Shown here one piece after another: positions 1 through 7,792 of a stretch of DNA of 64,000 bases. Under the pieces are notes generated by a model. It ran no database searches and was not told the origin of the DNA. It was given only the letters and a program-made list of their open reading frames with translations. Numbering within the stretch: the stretch's first letter is position 1; every line of letters begins with the position of its first letter. This DNA is from Brevibacterium permense (GTDB lineage: Bacteria; Actinomycetota; Actinomycetes; Actinomycetales; Brevibacteriaceae): the NCBI RefSeq assembly GCF_013280495.1, contig NZ_JABSSX010000002.1:186001-250000 (forward strand), given 5' to 3'. Both the position numbers and the translations under genes were made by a program.

Positions 1-414
1 ACTCGCGCCCTGAGCGCGGCGGGCATCGAGAGAGAGGACGAGGACCTGGTTGCCGAAGTGCCGGGAGATCTCGCTGATGAGTTCCGGGTTCTTCACCGCC
101 GAGGTGTTGACCGAGACCTTGTCGGCTCCGTCGCGCAGCAGCCGGTCGACGTCGGCGACGCTGCGGATCCCTCCGCCGACGGTGAGTGGGATGAATACCT
201 CTTCCGCGCAGGCGCGGACGACGTCGTGGACGGTCTCCCGATCACCGCTGCTGGCCGTGACGTCGAGGAAAGTGAGTTCGTCGGCACCGGACTCGCCGTA
301 GCGGCGGGCGAGCTCGACGGGGTCGCCGGCGTCCCTGAGGTCGGCGAACTTCACTCCCTTGACGACGCGTCCGCCGTCCACGTCCAGACAGGGGATGACT
401 CTGACAGCTACCAC
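1..414 (-). CDS. hisF: Imidazole glycerol phosphate synthase cyclase subunit HisF (3' part missing)
   Basis: HisF is the (beta/alpha)8-barrel cyclase that joins ammonia from HisH to PRFAR, giving imidazole glycerol phosphate and AICAR in histidine synthesis. The visible 138 residues open with [17 protein letters not shown], the first barrel strand with the catalytic Asp, and continue through the phosphate-site motif TVGGGIRS. The C-terminal half lies beyond the left edge. The start is GTG at 414, preceded by AGGAGG that overlaps the stop codon of the carboxyltransferase gene upstream, so the two are translationally linked. hisG and hisE lie about 3.2 kb upstream on the same strand, separated from hisF by three genes that are not part of histidine synthesis. 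Confidence 0.95.
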   Translation of the reverse strand, partial: MVAVRVIPCLDVDGGRVVKGVKFADLRDAGDPVELARRYGESGADELTFLDVTASSGDRETVHDVVRACAEEVFIPLTVGGGIRSVADVDRLLRDGADKVSVNTSAVKNPELISEISRHFGNQVLVLSLDARRAQGAS

Positions 415-423
415 GCAGTCCTC

Positions 424-1926
424 CTAGATTCCCAGGCCCCGGTAGCGATCCATCCGGCGGGCCAGGCGCCTGGCCGAAGGTTCGCGCATGAGCGAGATGA
501 GTTCGTATTCGAGTGTCTCACCGACCCGGGCGACGAAGTCGAGCGGTTCGTCGCTGGCGTCGGGATGCTCGGCGATGATCCGGTCGACGACTCCGTTGGC
601 CTGCAGCATGGGAGCGTGCACGCCCTGGCTCTGAGCCATCTCGGCGGCTCTCTCCGTCGTGCGGTGCACAATCGCCGAAGCGCCTTCGGGCGGCAGGGGC
701 GAAAGCCAGCCGTGTTCGGCGCTGAGCACCCGATCGGTCGGGATGAGGGCCAGTGCTCCGCCCCCGGATCCCTCACCGAGGATGAGCGAGACGGACGGAG
801 CGTCGAGGTTGGCGAGGTCGGCGAGGCTGCGGGCGATCTCGCCGGCGATGCCGCCTTCTTCGGCTTCCTTCGACAGGGCAGCGCCGGGGGTGTCGATGAC
901 GGTCACGAGCGGCAGGTGCAGCTCCGCGGCCAATCGCATTCCGCGTCTGGCCTCACGCAGGGCCGCCGGGCCCATGGGTGCGCGGGAGTCCTGCCGGAAT
1001 CGGTCCTGGCCGAGGACGATGCACGGTGCGGAACCGAACTTCGCCAGGGCCAGCAGCAGTCCGGGGTCCTTCTCCCCTTCGCCGGTGCCGTTGAGCGGCA
1101 GCACGGTGTTCGCTGCGGTGCGCAGCAGATCACGGACTCCGGGGCGTTCGGGGCGACGCGAGCTGGTGATCGCGGCCCAGGCATCGGAGTTCGGGTCGAC
1201 GCTGTCCGGGGCCGTGTCCGGGTCCGGCACCGGGCTGGGAACTTCCTTGGCGCCCATGAGCACGTCGAGGACGCGGGAGACCGTGCCGGCGATGCGTTCG
1301 GGTCCGATGACGGCGTCGACGATGCCCATCTTGTGCAGGTTCTCCCCGGTCTGCACGTTCTCCGGGAACTTCTCTCCGTAGATGGCCTCGAAGACTCGGG
1401 GGCCGAGGAATCCGATGAGGGATCCGGGTTCGGCCACGGTGACGTGCCCCAGCGATCCCCAGGAGGCGAAGACTCCTCCGGTGGTGGGATGGCGCAGGTA
1501 GACGAGGTAGGGCAGTCCGGCCTTGCGATGGGCGATGACGGCGTTCGTGATCTTCACCATCGACAGGAAGGCGATGGTGCCCTCCTGCATGCGGGTGCCG
1601 CCCGAGGCCGGACCGGCCAGCAGGGGCAGCCCTTCGAGGGTCGCACGTTCGATGGCATCGACGAGGCGTTCGGCCGCGGCCACGCCGATCGACCCGGCGA
1701 GGAAGCGGAATTCGCCGGCGATCACGGCCACGCGACGTCCGGCGATGGTGCCTTCGCCGGTGATGACGGATTCGTCGACCCCGGACTTCTGCGCCGCGGC
1801 TTCGAGTTCAGCGGCGTAGGCGTCAGAGATCCCGCCGGCGGGCTGGACGGGAGTGGTGTCCCAGGACAGATACGATCCTTCGTCGAGGACGATGTCGACG
1901 AGCTCGAGTGCGTTGAGACGCGTCAT
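424..1926 (-). CDS. Acyl-CoA carboxylase carboxyltransferase, fused beta-alpha (AccD3-like)
   Basis: This 500-residue protein resembles the two E. coli acetyl-CoA carboxylase carboxyltransferase subunits joined end to end. The first half is AccD-like without the N-terminal zinc finger (motif ASGGTRMQEG near residue 115, then GGVFASWGSLG). The second half is AccA-like (VTVIDTPGA, LGEGSGGGALAL, SPPEGASAI-type segment). The length and layout match the AccD3 class of actinobacteria rather than the propionyl-CoA carboxylase beta family. Such enzymes normally move a carboxyl group from biotin to an acyl-CoA; no biotin carboxylase or biotin carrier is encoded nearby, so the partner and substrate are unknown. 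ATG at 1926 is preferred over an upstream start because the family begins close to MTRLNALELVD. A CaiB-type CoA transferase ends 11 bases upstream. Confidence 0.85.
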   Translation of the reverse strand: MTRLNALELVDIVLDEGSYLSWDTTPVQPAGGISDAYAAELEAAAQKSGVDESVITGEGTIAGRRVAVIAGEFRFLAGSIGVAAAERLVDAIERATLEGLPLLAGPASGGTRMQEGTIAFLSMVKITNAVIAHRKAGLPYLVYLRHPTTGGVFASWGSLGHVTVAEPGSLIGFLGPRVFEAIYGEKFPENVQTGENLHKMGIVDAVIGPERIAGTVSRVLDVLMGAKEVPSPVPDPDTAPDSVDPNSDAWAAITSSRRPERPGVRDLLRTAANTVLPLNGTGEGEKDPGLLLALAKFGSAPCIVLGQDRFRQDSRAPMGPAALREARRGMRLAAELHLPLVTVIDTPGAALSKEAEEGGIAGEIARSLADLANLDAPSVSLILGEGSGGGALALIPTDRVLSAEHGWLSPLPPEGASAIVHRTTERAAEMAQSQGVHAPMLQANGVVDRIIAEHPDASDEPLDFVARVGETLEYELISLMREPSARRLARRMDRYRGLGI

Positions 1927-1937
1927 GGCGGTTCCGT

Positions 1938-3137
1938 TCAGTTTCCGTCGGCGAGCCACGCCACGATGGATTCCGCGTCTTCGTCGAGCAGCGGCGGGGC
2001 ATCGTGAGCGGTGCGGGTGGTTTCGACCTCACCGGAGGAATCGGCGTCGAAGAAGCGCAGCGGCGGTCCGGGCAGGTCGATGTCGCCGAGCACGGGGTGG
2101 TCGACCGAGACCTTGAGTCCCTGGCTGAGTGCCTGCTCCCACTGGTAGACCTCGGGCAGGGTGCGCACCGTGCCTGACGGGATTCCCGCCTCGGTGAGCC
2201 TGTTCAGCAGATCGGCTGCGTCGTAGGCGGAGAAGCGGTCTTCGATGAGTTCGATGACGGCGGGACGGTTGTCCACGCGCTCGGAGTTGACGGCCATACC
2301 CTCGGTGGCAGGATCGATGTCGAAGGCAGCGCAGAACTTCTGCCACAGGTTCTCGTTGCCCACGGAGATCTGCACGGCGCCGTCGCGGCAGGTGAAGAGT
2401 CCGTAGGGCGACAGCGAAGGGTGGTGGTTGCCGCCGGGCTGCGGTTCCTGACCGGCAACCGTGGCCCGGGTGCCCTGGAAGGCGTGGACGCCGACCATTC
2501 CCGCGATGAGCGAGGTGCGCACGACCTGGCCCTTGCCGGTGCGTTCGCGTTCGAGCAGGGCCGCCAGCACGCCGTATGAGCCGTAGATTCCGGCGAGCAG
2601 GTCGGCGATCGGCACGCCCACGCGCTGCATATCATCGGGTCCCGAGCCGGTCAGCGACATCAGCCCGGCTTCGCCCTGGGCGATCTGGTCATAGCCGGCG
2701 CGGGAGGCTTCGGGACCGTCGTGGCCGAATCCGGTGATGGACAGGATGACCAGGCGCGGGTTGATCTCCATGCAGCGGGCGGTGGAGAAGCCGAGTCGGT
2801 CGAGGACACCGGAGCGGAAGTTCTCGATGAGCACATCGGCGCGTGCAATGAGTCCGGTCAGGGTGTCCTTGCCCGTGTCGGATTTGAGGTCGAGGGCGAT
2901 GGATTCCTTGTTGCGGTTGCACGAGAAGAAGTAGGTGGCCTGAGGATTGTCCGCAGGCCCGACGAAGGGAGGTCCCCAGGACCGCGAATCATCGCCCTTG
3001 CCGGGGTTCTCGACCTTGATCACCCGCGCGCCGAGATCGCCGAACATCATTCCTGCATGAGGGCCGGCCAGGGCACGAGAGAGATCGACGACGGTGTATC
3101 CGGTCAGGGGCCCTGCCTCGGGTGTCTCGTTCGCCAT
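1938..3137 (-). CDS. CaiB/BaiF (class III) CoA transferase family protein
   Basis: This 399-residue protein belongs to the type III CoA transferases, which move CoA between carboxylic acids through an aspartyl-CoA thioester. Visible family features are VVDLSRALAGPHAGMMFGDLGA at the N-terminus (shown here as VVDLSRALAGP then GDLGA), VIKVENPGKGDDSR, the motif VLIENFR, and the segment containing the likely catalytic Asp (GYDQIAQGEAGLMSLTG, near residue 170). The start is ATG at 3137 with AGGAGG eight bases upstream; the ribosome site overlaps the stop of the PH-like gene before it. The carboxyltransferase gene follows 11 bases later, so the pair probably acts in one pathway. The substrate cannot be told from sequence. 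Confidence 0.88.
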   Translation of the reverse strand: MANETPEAGPLTGYTVVDLSRALAGPHAGMMFGDLGARVIKVENPGKGDDSRSWGPPFVGPADNPQATYFFSCNRNKESIALDLKSDTGKDTLTGLIARADVLIENFRSGVLDRLGFSTARCMEINPRLVILSITGFGHDGPEASRAGYDQIAQGEAGLMSLTGSGPDDMQRVGVPIADLLAGIYGSYGVLAALLERERTGKGQVVRTSLIAGMVGVHAFQGTRATVAGQEPQPGGNHHPSLSPYGLFTCRDGAVQISVGNENLWQKFCAAFDIDPATEGMAVNSERVDNRPAVIELIEDRFSAYDAADLLNRLTEAGIPSGTVRTLPEVYQWEQALSQGLKVSVDHPVLGDIDLPGPPLRFFDADSSGEVETTRTAHDAPPLLDEDAESIVAWLADGN

Positions 3138-3139
3138 TC

Positions 3140-3601
3140 CTAATCCTCCTTGAAGTGGGTGCGTCTCTTGATGAGCATACGCAATCGTGCGACCTCCGCA
3201 TGGGCGCGGCGACCGTCTGCGTGCTGGATCGCCATCACCGCGCAGGTGGTGCCGTCCGTGAGGTCCAACAGGGGCCACGGGTCATCGCCCTCGGGTGAGA
3301 ACGTCACACCGAGGATCTGTCCCCAGTCGAGCCGACGGGTGCGCACCATGTTCCTGACCACCAGGCCCTCCTCGGTGGGCCGGGCCTGGATATCGGAGAT
3401 GCGCAGCAGGGCGGCTCCGAAGAGAATGCCCAGCAGGTTCATCCATATCATGTCGAGCACTGTCCACGGTTCCCAGTCCACGACGAACAGCGCCACGGAC
3501 AGGACCGCGAACCCAGCGGTCACGGCAAGGGCACCGACGAGGCTGACGATGCGCACCTGTCGTGGCCGGAACACGGCCAGATCAGATTCGGCAGGCGCCA
3601 A
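3140..3601 (-). CDS. Small membrane protein with bacterial PH-like domain
   Basis: The product is about 153 residues. It has two hydrophobic segments (around residues 18-40 and 50-66) followed by a soluble part that reads like the bacterial PH-like domain found in many actinobacterial membrane proteins (ARPTEEGLVVRNMVRTRRL, then WGQILGVTF). Function is unknown. The longest reading begins at TTG 3601 and overlaps the end of hisG by 20 bases, which suggests translational coupling; a GTG further in could be the true start. The gene ends two bases before the CoA transferase start. A protein of this type also sits beside hisG in other actinobacteria, so it is probably old in this position, unlike the two genes after it. 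Confidence 0.75.
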   Translation of the reverse strand: MAPAESDLAVFRPRQVRIVSLVGALAVTAGFAVLSVALFVVDWEPWTVLDMIWMNLLGILFGAALLRISDIQARPTEEGLVVRNMVRTRRLDWGQILGVTFSPEGDDPWPLLDLTDGTTCAVMAIQHADGRRAHAEVARLRMLIKRRTHFKED

Positions 3602-4421
3602 TGTTCGTCACCAGAATCGCACGCGCCCCGACTCCGTAGAGTCGGTCCATGACGTTGTTGACTTCCTTCGCTTCGACCATGACGCGCACGGCGACCCACC
3701 CGGTCTCCTGCAGCGGGGACACGGTCGGGGATTCGAGTCCCGGGGTCAGCGAGATCGCCTCGGGAACCAGTCGCTGTTCGATGTTGTAGTCGACGAGCAC
3801 GTACTGACGGGCGACCATGACCGACTCGAGGCGGCGTTTGAGCACGCCGATGCGGGATTCGGCTCCGGCGCGCTGGATGAGCACACCTTCTGATTCGAGC
3901 AGCGGCTCGCCGAAGGTTTCGAGTCCCGCGGCGCGCAGCGTGGATCCGGTCTCGACGACATCGGCGATGGCGTCGGCGACTCCGAGCTGGATGGAGACCT
4001 CGATCGCTCCGTCGAGCTGCACGGTCGTTGCCGCGATTCCACGTCGCTGCAGGTCGGCTTCCACGAGGTTCGGGAAGCTCGTGGCGATGCGGGCACCGGC
4101 CAACTGGTCGGCCGAAGTGAAGGAGCCGACTGTGCCGGCGTAGAAGAAGCGCGAGGCGCCGAATCCGAGTCCGAGCACCTCATCGGCTTCGGCCTGTGAC
4201 TCGAGCAGCAGATCACGGCCGGTTATTCCGGCGTCGAGGATGCCCGAGCCGACGTAGATGGCGATGTCACGGGGACGCAGGTAGAAGAATTCGACTCCGT
4301 TGACCTCGTCCTGATGGACCAGGGTCTTGGTTCCGCGTCGAGTGGAGTATCCGGCCTCGCTGAGCATGTCGGAGGCGGCTTCGGACAGTGCGCCCTTGTT
4401 GGGCACGGCTACACGCAGCAT
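3582..4421 (-). CDS. hisG: ATP phosphoribosyltransferase HisG (long form)
   Basis: HisG condenses ATP with PRPP, the first and feedback-controlled step of histidine synthesis. At 279 residues this is the long, hexameric form with a C-terminal regulatory domain that binds histidine. It begins LRVAVPNKGALSE (the nucleotide-binding start of the family). The PRPP loop is at ADVVETGSTLRAAGL, around residues 155-170. The C-terminal 80 residues (PTVSPLQETGWVAVRVMV, ending in GARAILVTNIGACRI) form the ACT-like regulatory domain. The start is ATG at 4421. hisE lies 53 bases upstream on the same strand, giving hisE-hisG. Confidence 0.97.
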   Translation of the reverse strand: MLRVAVPNKGALSEAASDMLSEAGYSTRRGTKTLVHQDEVNGVEFFYLRPRDIAIYVGSGILDAGITGRDLLLESQAEADEVLGLGFGASRFFYAGTVGSFTSADQLAGARIATSFPNLVEADLQRRGIAATTVQLDGAIEVSIQLGVADAIADVVETGSTLRAAGLETFGEPLLESEGVLIQRAGAESRIGVLKRRLESVMVARQYVLVDYNIEQRLVPEAISLTPGLESPTVSPLQETGWVAVRVMVEAKEVNNVMDRLYGVGARAILVTNIGACRI

Positions 4422-4474
4422 GGGGTCCCTTTGGAGTTCGATGGCGTCGGGTCGGTCAGGTTCGCGGGAGGGTC

Positions 4475-4738
4475 TTACAGGTGGGTGTTGACGTCGTCGA
4501 GGGTCAGTCCCTTGGCGATCATCATCACCTGCACGTGGTAGAGCAGCTGCGAGATCTCCTCGGCGAGCTCTTCCTTGGTTTCGTATTCGGCGGCCATCCA
4601 CACTTCGGCAGCCTCTTCCACGACCTTCTTGCCGATCGCATGGACTCCGGCGTCGAGTTCGGCCACGGTCTTCGAACCGGTGGGGCGATCGAGGGATTTC
4701 TGCTGGAGTTCGGCGTAGAGAGTCTCAAAGGTCTTCAC
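4475..4738 (-). CDS. hisE: Phosphoribosyl-ATP pyrophosphatase HisE
   Basis: This 87-residue protein hydrolyses phosphoribosyl-ATP to phosphoribosyl-AMP, the second step of histidine synthesis. It shows the all-alpha NTP pyrophosphatase core: [14 protein letters not shown] with the metal-binding acidic residues, then [18 protein letters not shown]. Length is normal for a stand-alone HisE; HisI is not fused and is not in the window. ATG at 4738 is the only sensible start. It precedes hisG and is about 100 bases downstream of pnuC, so it may start its own transcript or be read through from rpe-pnuC. Confidence 0.96.
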   Translation of the reverse strand: MKTFETLYAELQQKSLDRPTGSKTVAELDAGVHAIGKKVVEEAAEVWMAAEYETKEELAEEISQLLYHVQVMMIAKGLTLDDVNTHL

Positions 4739-4836
4739 TTCTCCAGCCTAATGCATGCCTCTCGGCCGCAGCATTCGGGGTCTCATGTTCTAGAACGCGG
4801 CAGGCCGGGTCTCACCGGTGCTGCCGGGGACTGACC

Positions 4837-5502
4837 TCAGTCCTCGGGGTCGCGGCCGATGTCGGTGGCCGGACGGTGAGGCGCAGAGATCGTCTGCCGT
4901 GACCGTTTCGACCAGTCGATGAGTCCGAGGATGACCATGACGAGGAAGAACAGGTACACGGCGCCGGAGAAGACGAGTCCGCCGGAGATCGCAAGCGGGA
5001 TGCCGACGAGGTCGACGGCGAGCCAGACGAACCAGAATTCGACGATGGCCCGCCCCTGGGCGTACATGGCCACAATCGAACCGATGAAGATATAGGCGTC
5101 GGGGTAGGGGTTCCAGGACCATCCGCCCAGGGCGAGGACCCAGCCGAAGACTCCGGTGCCGATGACGAGAGCTGCGAGCAGGATCGCCCGTTCCTTCCAG
5201 CTCGCCCAGCGGACGAGGACTTCACCGGCGGCAGCCTTGGACTTCTTCCATTGCGTCCATCCCCAGACCGCGGCGACGATGATGACGACCTGCCGAGAGG
5301 CGTTGCCGCCGAGGCCGGCGGAGAGGCTCGCGGAGAAGAGGAGGATGGAGCCGAGGATCTGCACCGGCCAGGACAGGATGTTCCGGCGCAGCGCCAGGAC
5401 GACCGTGGCCAGCGCACAGATGTTGCCGAACAGGTCGGAGTATGGCACAGGCTTGCCCAGCAGTTCGAATGCCGGGGTGTTCAACCAGTCGAACAGGTCC
5501 AT
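4837..5502 (-). CDS. pnuC: PnuC-family vitamin transporter (nicotinamide riboside or riboflavin)
   Basis: This is an integral membrane protein of 221 residues with about seven hydrophobic segments and the PnuC signature NASRQVV followed by VWGWTQWKK (around residues 67-87). PnuC proteins carry vitamins by facilitated diffusion that is driven by phosphorylation in the cytoplasm. Members transport nicotinamide riboside, thiamine, or riboflavin (the actinobacterial RibM type). In Corynebacterium the riboflavin genes ribG-ribC-ribA-ribH lie between rpe and the his genes; here pnuC fills exactly that place, which makes riboflavin a serious candidate substrate. I see no FMN riboswitch in the 50-base gap to rpe. 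The C-terminal 25 residues are charged and cytoplasmic. Confidence 0.85.
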   Translation of the reverse strand: MDLFDWLNTPAFELLGKPVPYSDLFGNICALATVVLALRRNILSWPVQILGSILLFSASLSAGLGGNASRQVVIIVAAVWGWTQWKKSKAAAGEVLVRWASWKERAILLAALVIGTGVFGWVLALGGWSWNPYPDAYIFIGSIVAMYAQGRAIVEFWFVWLAVDLVGIPLAISGGLVFSGAVYLFFLVMVILGLIDWSKRSRQTISAPHRPATDIGRDPED

Positions 5503-5552
5503 CGCAGGCTCTCTTCAGGTGTGGGCCGTAAGCATAGTTCGGCCCGGTTCGG

Positions 5553-6215
5553 TCAGTGGGTGTGTGCGGCGGCGAGGGTGCGCAGTTCGCTGATGGCGGC
5601 CGCCGCATCGTCGGCTCCGTAGACGGCGGAGCCGGCGACGAGGACGTCGGCGCCGGCGTCGACGACACGGTCGATCGTCGCCGCGGAGACTCCCCCGTCG
5701 ACCTGCAGCTTGATCTCGAGTCCGGAAGCAGAGATCGCTTCGCGGGTCCGCGTGATCTTCGGCAGGCACACGTCGAGGAACTTCTGACCGCCGAATCCGG
5801 GTTCGACGGTCATGATGAGGATCTGGTCGAATTCGCCGAGGAGGTCGATGAAGGGTTCGATCGGGGTGGCCGGCTTGAGGGCGAGGCTGGCCTTGGCCCC
5901 GAGACGGCGCAGTTCCCGGGCGAGACGGACGGGGGCGGCAGCCGCCTCGGCGTGGAAGGTCACCGAGGCGCAGCCGATCTCCGCGTACACGGGAGCGTTG
6001 CGGTCGGCGTCGGCGATCATGAGGTGGGCGTCGAGCGGGATCGGTGAGATCGCCTGGATGCGTTCGACGACGGGCGGGCCGAAGGTGAGGTTCGGCACGA
6101 AATGGTTGTCCATGACGTCGATATGGGCCATATCGGCGGTGCTGATCTTCGTAAGCTCACCGCGCAGATCGGAGAAGTCCGAGGACAGGATGGAGGGGTT
6201 GATGTCGATCGACAT
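5553..6215 (-). CDS. rpe: Ribulose-phosphate 3-epimerase
   Basis: This 220-residue TIM-barrel enzyme interconverts ribulose 5-phosphate and xylulose 5-phosphate in the pentose phosphate pathway. All family motifs are present: [10 protein letters not shown] at the N-terminus (substrate Ser), [16 protein letters not shown] (metal-binding His and Asp), [14 protein letters not shown] (phosphate loop) and VDGGV (second catalytic Asp), with the phosphate-binding VAGSAVYGA near the end. It starts at ATG 6215, three bases after the rsmB stop, so it is co-transcribed with rsmB and fmt as in other actinobacteria. Confidence 0.97.
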   Translation of the reverse strand: MSIDINPSILSSDFSDLRGELTKISTADMAHIDVMDNHFVPNLTFGPPVVERIQAISPIPLDAHLMIADADRNAPVYAEIGCASVTFHAEAAAAPVRLARELRRLGAKASLALKPATPIEPFIDLLGEFDQILIMTVEPGFGGQKFLDVCLPKITRTREAISASGLEIKLQVDGGVSAATIDRVVDAGADVLVAGSAVYGADDAAAAISELRTLAAAHTH

Positions 6216-6218
6216 GGG

Positions 6219-7787
6219 TCATTTCGCCTTTCGCAGGAGAGCCAGGAACATTCCGTCGCTGTTGTGGACATGGGGCCAGAGCTGGGCGTATCGCCCGCCT
6301 TCCCGCGTCACCGACGCGAACGACTCCGCCTCGGTGCCGGTGATCGCCGACAGCGCGGCCGGGGTGTCGAGGACCTCGATGTCCGCGCTTCCCGACTTGG
6401 TTCGCAGGCGCAGAACCTCGTCGACGACGAGCACGGTTTCGGCGTAGTGCGGTGAACACGTCGAGTAGGCGACCACTCCCCCGGGCGCGCAGGCATCGAG
6501 GGCAGCGGCGAGCAGTTCGCGCTGCAGTCCGGTCAGGGAAGTGATGTCTTCGGGCGACCTGCGGTAGCGGGCTTCGGGGCGGCGGCGCAGGGCGCCGAGT
6601 CCGGAGCAGGGCACGTCGACGAGGATCTTCGAGTAGGGTCCGCGAGCGTCGCGGCCGTCGCGGACGGCGGCGGTGACGTTGCTCAGCGCCTTGGTGGAGT
6701 CGCGGACGAGGTCGACACGGTGCTCGCTGGAGTCGAAGGCCTCCAATGTCGTCGATTCGCCCGCGGCCGCAGCACCGAGGACGGCGGCCTTGCCGCCGGG
6801 TCCGGCGCACAGATCGGCCCAGGTTCCGGCGGGTGCGTCGATATCGGCCAGAGCAAGGGCGACGAGGGCCGACCCTTCGTCCTGGACGCGGGCACGTCCG
6901 TCGGCCACGGCTGCCACGTCCCGGGGAACCGCGGTCTCCAGGGTGACGCCGATCGGTGACAACGGGGTGGGTTCACCCGGCAGTTCGGCGCGGTCGATGA
7001 GCCCGGGCAGGGCGGTCACTCCGACCTTTGCGGGTGCGTTGTCGGCTTCGAGGAGAGCTTCGAGCTCGGCGGCGTCGCGGCCATGTCCCTTGAGCGCCTG
7101 GCTCAGTGCCCGGACGACCCATTCGGGATGGGAGTGTTCGATCGCCAGCCGGGTGGTCTCGTCAGCCTCGGCGGTGACGCGGTCGAGCCACTCGGTGGGT
7201 TCGGCTTCCGAGATGCGGCGGAGCACGGCATTGACGAATCCGGCGGTCTTCGCCGCCGATCGTTTGACCACGGCCACGGTTTCGGACAGTGCAGCATGGT
7301 TGGGCACCCGCATCGACAGCAGCTGGTGGGCGCCGAGGCGCATCGCTGCCAGGGGTTCGGGATCGATCTTGTCGACGGCTCGGGACGAGGCGATTTCGAT
7401 GACCGCATCGTAGAACTTCTGCCGACGCAGGGTTCCGTAGGTCAGTTCGGTGGTGAAGGCAGCGTCCTGAGCCCCCATATGGGTGCGGGAGAGTTTGGCC
7501 GGCAGCAGCAGGTTCGCGTAGGCGTCTTTCGTCGCCACGTCGACGAGGACTTCCCAGGCGATGCGCCGCGGCAGGTTCTTCCCGGCCCGTTCCCCCTGTG
7601 GTGCTCCACCGTCCTGACGGGGGCGGTCGCGACCCTGGCCTCCGCGATCCTGGCCTCCGCGACCGCTTCGTCCGCGGCCGTGGCCGTCGCGTCGGTCGGT
7701 GTCTCGGGGGCCGCCTCGGCGCTGCCCGCGATTGCCGTCGTTTCCGCGGCTGCCGCCTCGGCGGTCTCTGCCTGCTGACTCAGCCAT
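6219..7787 (-). CDS. rsmB: 16S rRNA (cytosine-C5) methyltransferase RsmB/Sun with RGG-rich N-terminal tail
   Basis: This 522-residue protein methylates C967 of 16S rRNA (E. coli numbering). After an unusual N-terminal tail of about 70 residues made almost entirely of Arg, Gly, Asp and Gln, there is a NusB-like RNA-binding domain (about residues 75-215) and a Rossmann methyltransferase domain. The SAM loop is DLCAGPGGKA. The two catalytic cysteines are in DVPCSGLGALRRRPEARYR (split as DVPCSGLG and RRRPEARYR) and YSTCSPHYAET. The tail looks disordered and positively charged and may help RNA binding. The start at 7787 lies just after fmt; a later start inside the tail cannot be ruled out. Confidence 0.95.
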   Translation of the reverse strand: MAESAGRDRRGGSRGNDGNRGQRRGGPRDTDRRDGHGRGRSGRGGQDRGGQGRDRPRQDGGAPQGERAGKNLPRRIAWEVLVDVATKDAYANLLLPAKLSRTHMGAQDAAFTTELTYGTLRRQKFYDAVIEIASSRAVDKIDPEPLAAMRLGAHQLLSMRVPNHAALSETVAVVKRSAAKTAGFVNAVLRRISEAEPTEWLDRVTAEADETTRLAIEHSHPEWVVRALSQALKGHGRDAAELEALLEADNAPAKVGVTALPGLIDRAELPGEPTPLSPIGVTLETAVPRDVAAVADGRARVQDEGSALVALALADIDAPAGTWADLCAGPGGKAAVLGAAAAGESTTLEAFDSSEHRVDLVRDSTKALSNVTAAVRDGRDARGPYSKILVDVPCSGLGALRRRPEARYRRSPEDITSLTGLQRELLAAALDACAPGGVVAYSTCSPHYAETVLVVDEVLRLRTKSGSADIEVLDTPAALSAITGTEAESFASVTREGGRYAQLWPHVHNSDGMFLALLRKAK

Positions 7788-7792
7788 GGCTC

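Noticed and set aside
58..2007. Plus-strand open frame of about 650 codons
   Set aside because: It is the mirror of the carboxyltransferase gene; GC-rich codons on one strand leave long open frames on the other. The translation is Gly/Asp/Val-rich with no motif.
5503..5552. FMN riboswitch or other aptamer in front of pnuC
   Set aside because: The gap to rpe is only 50 bases, too short for an FMN riboswitch of about 120 bases, and none of its conserved helices is seen.
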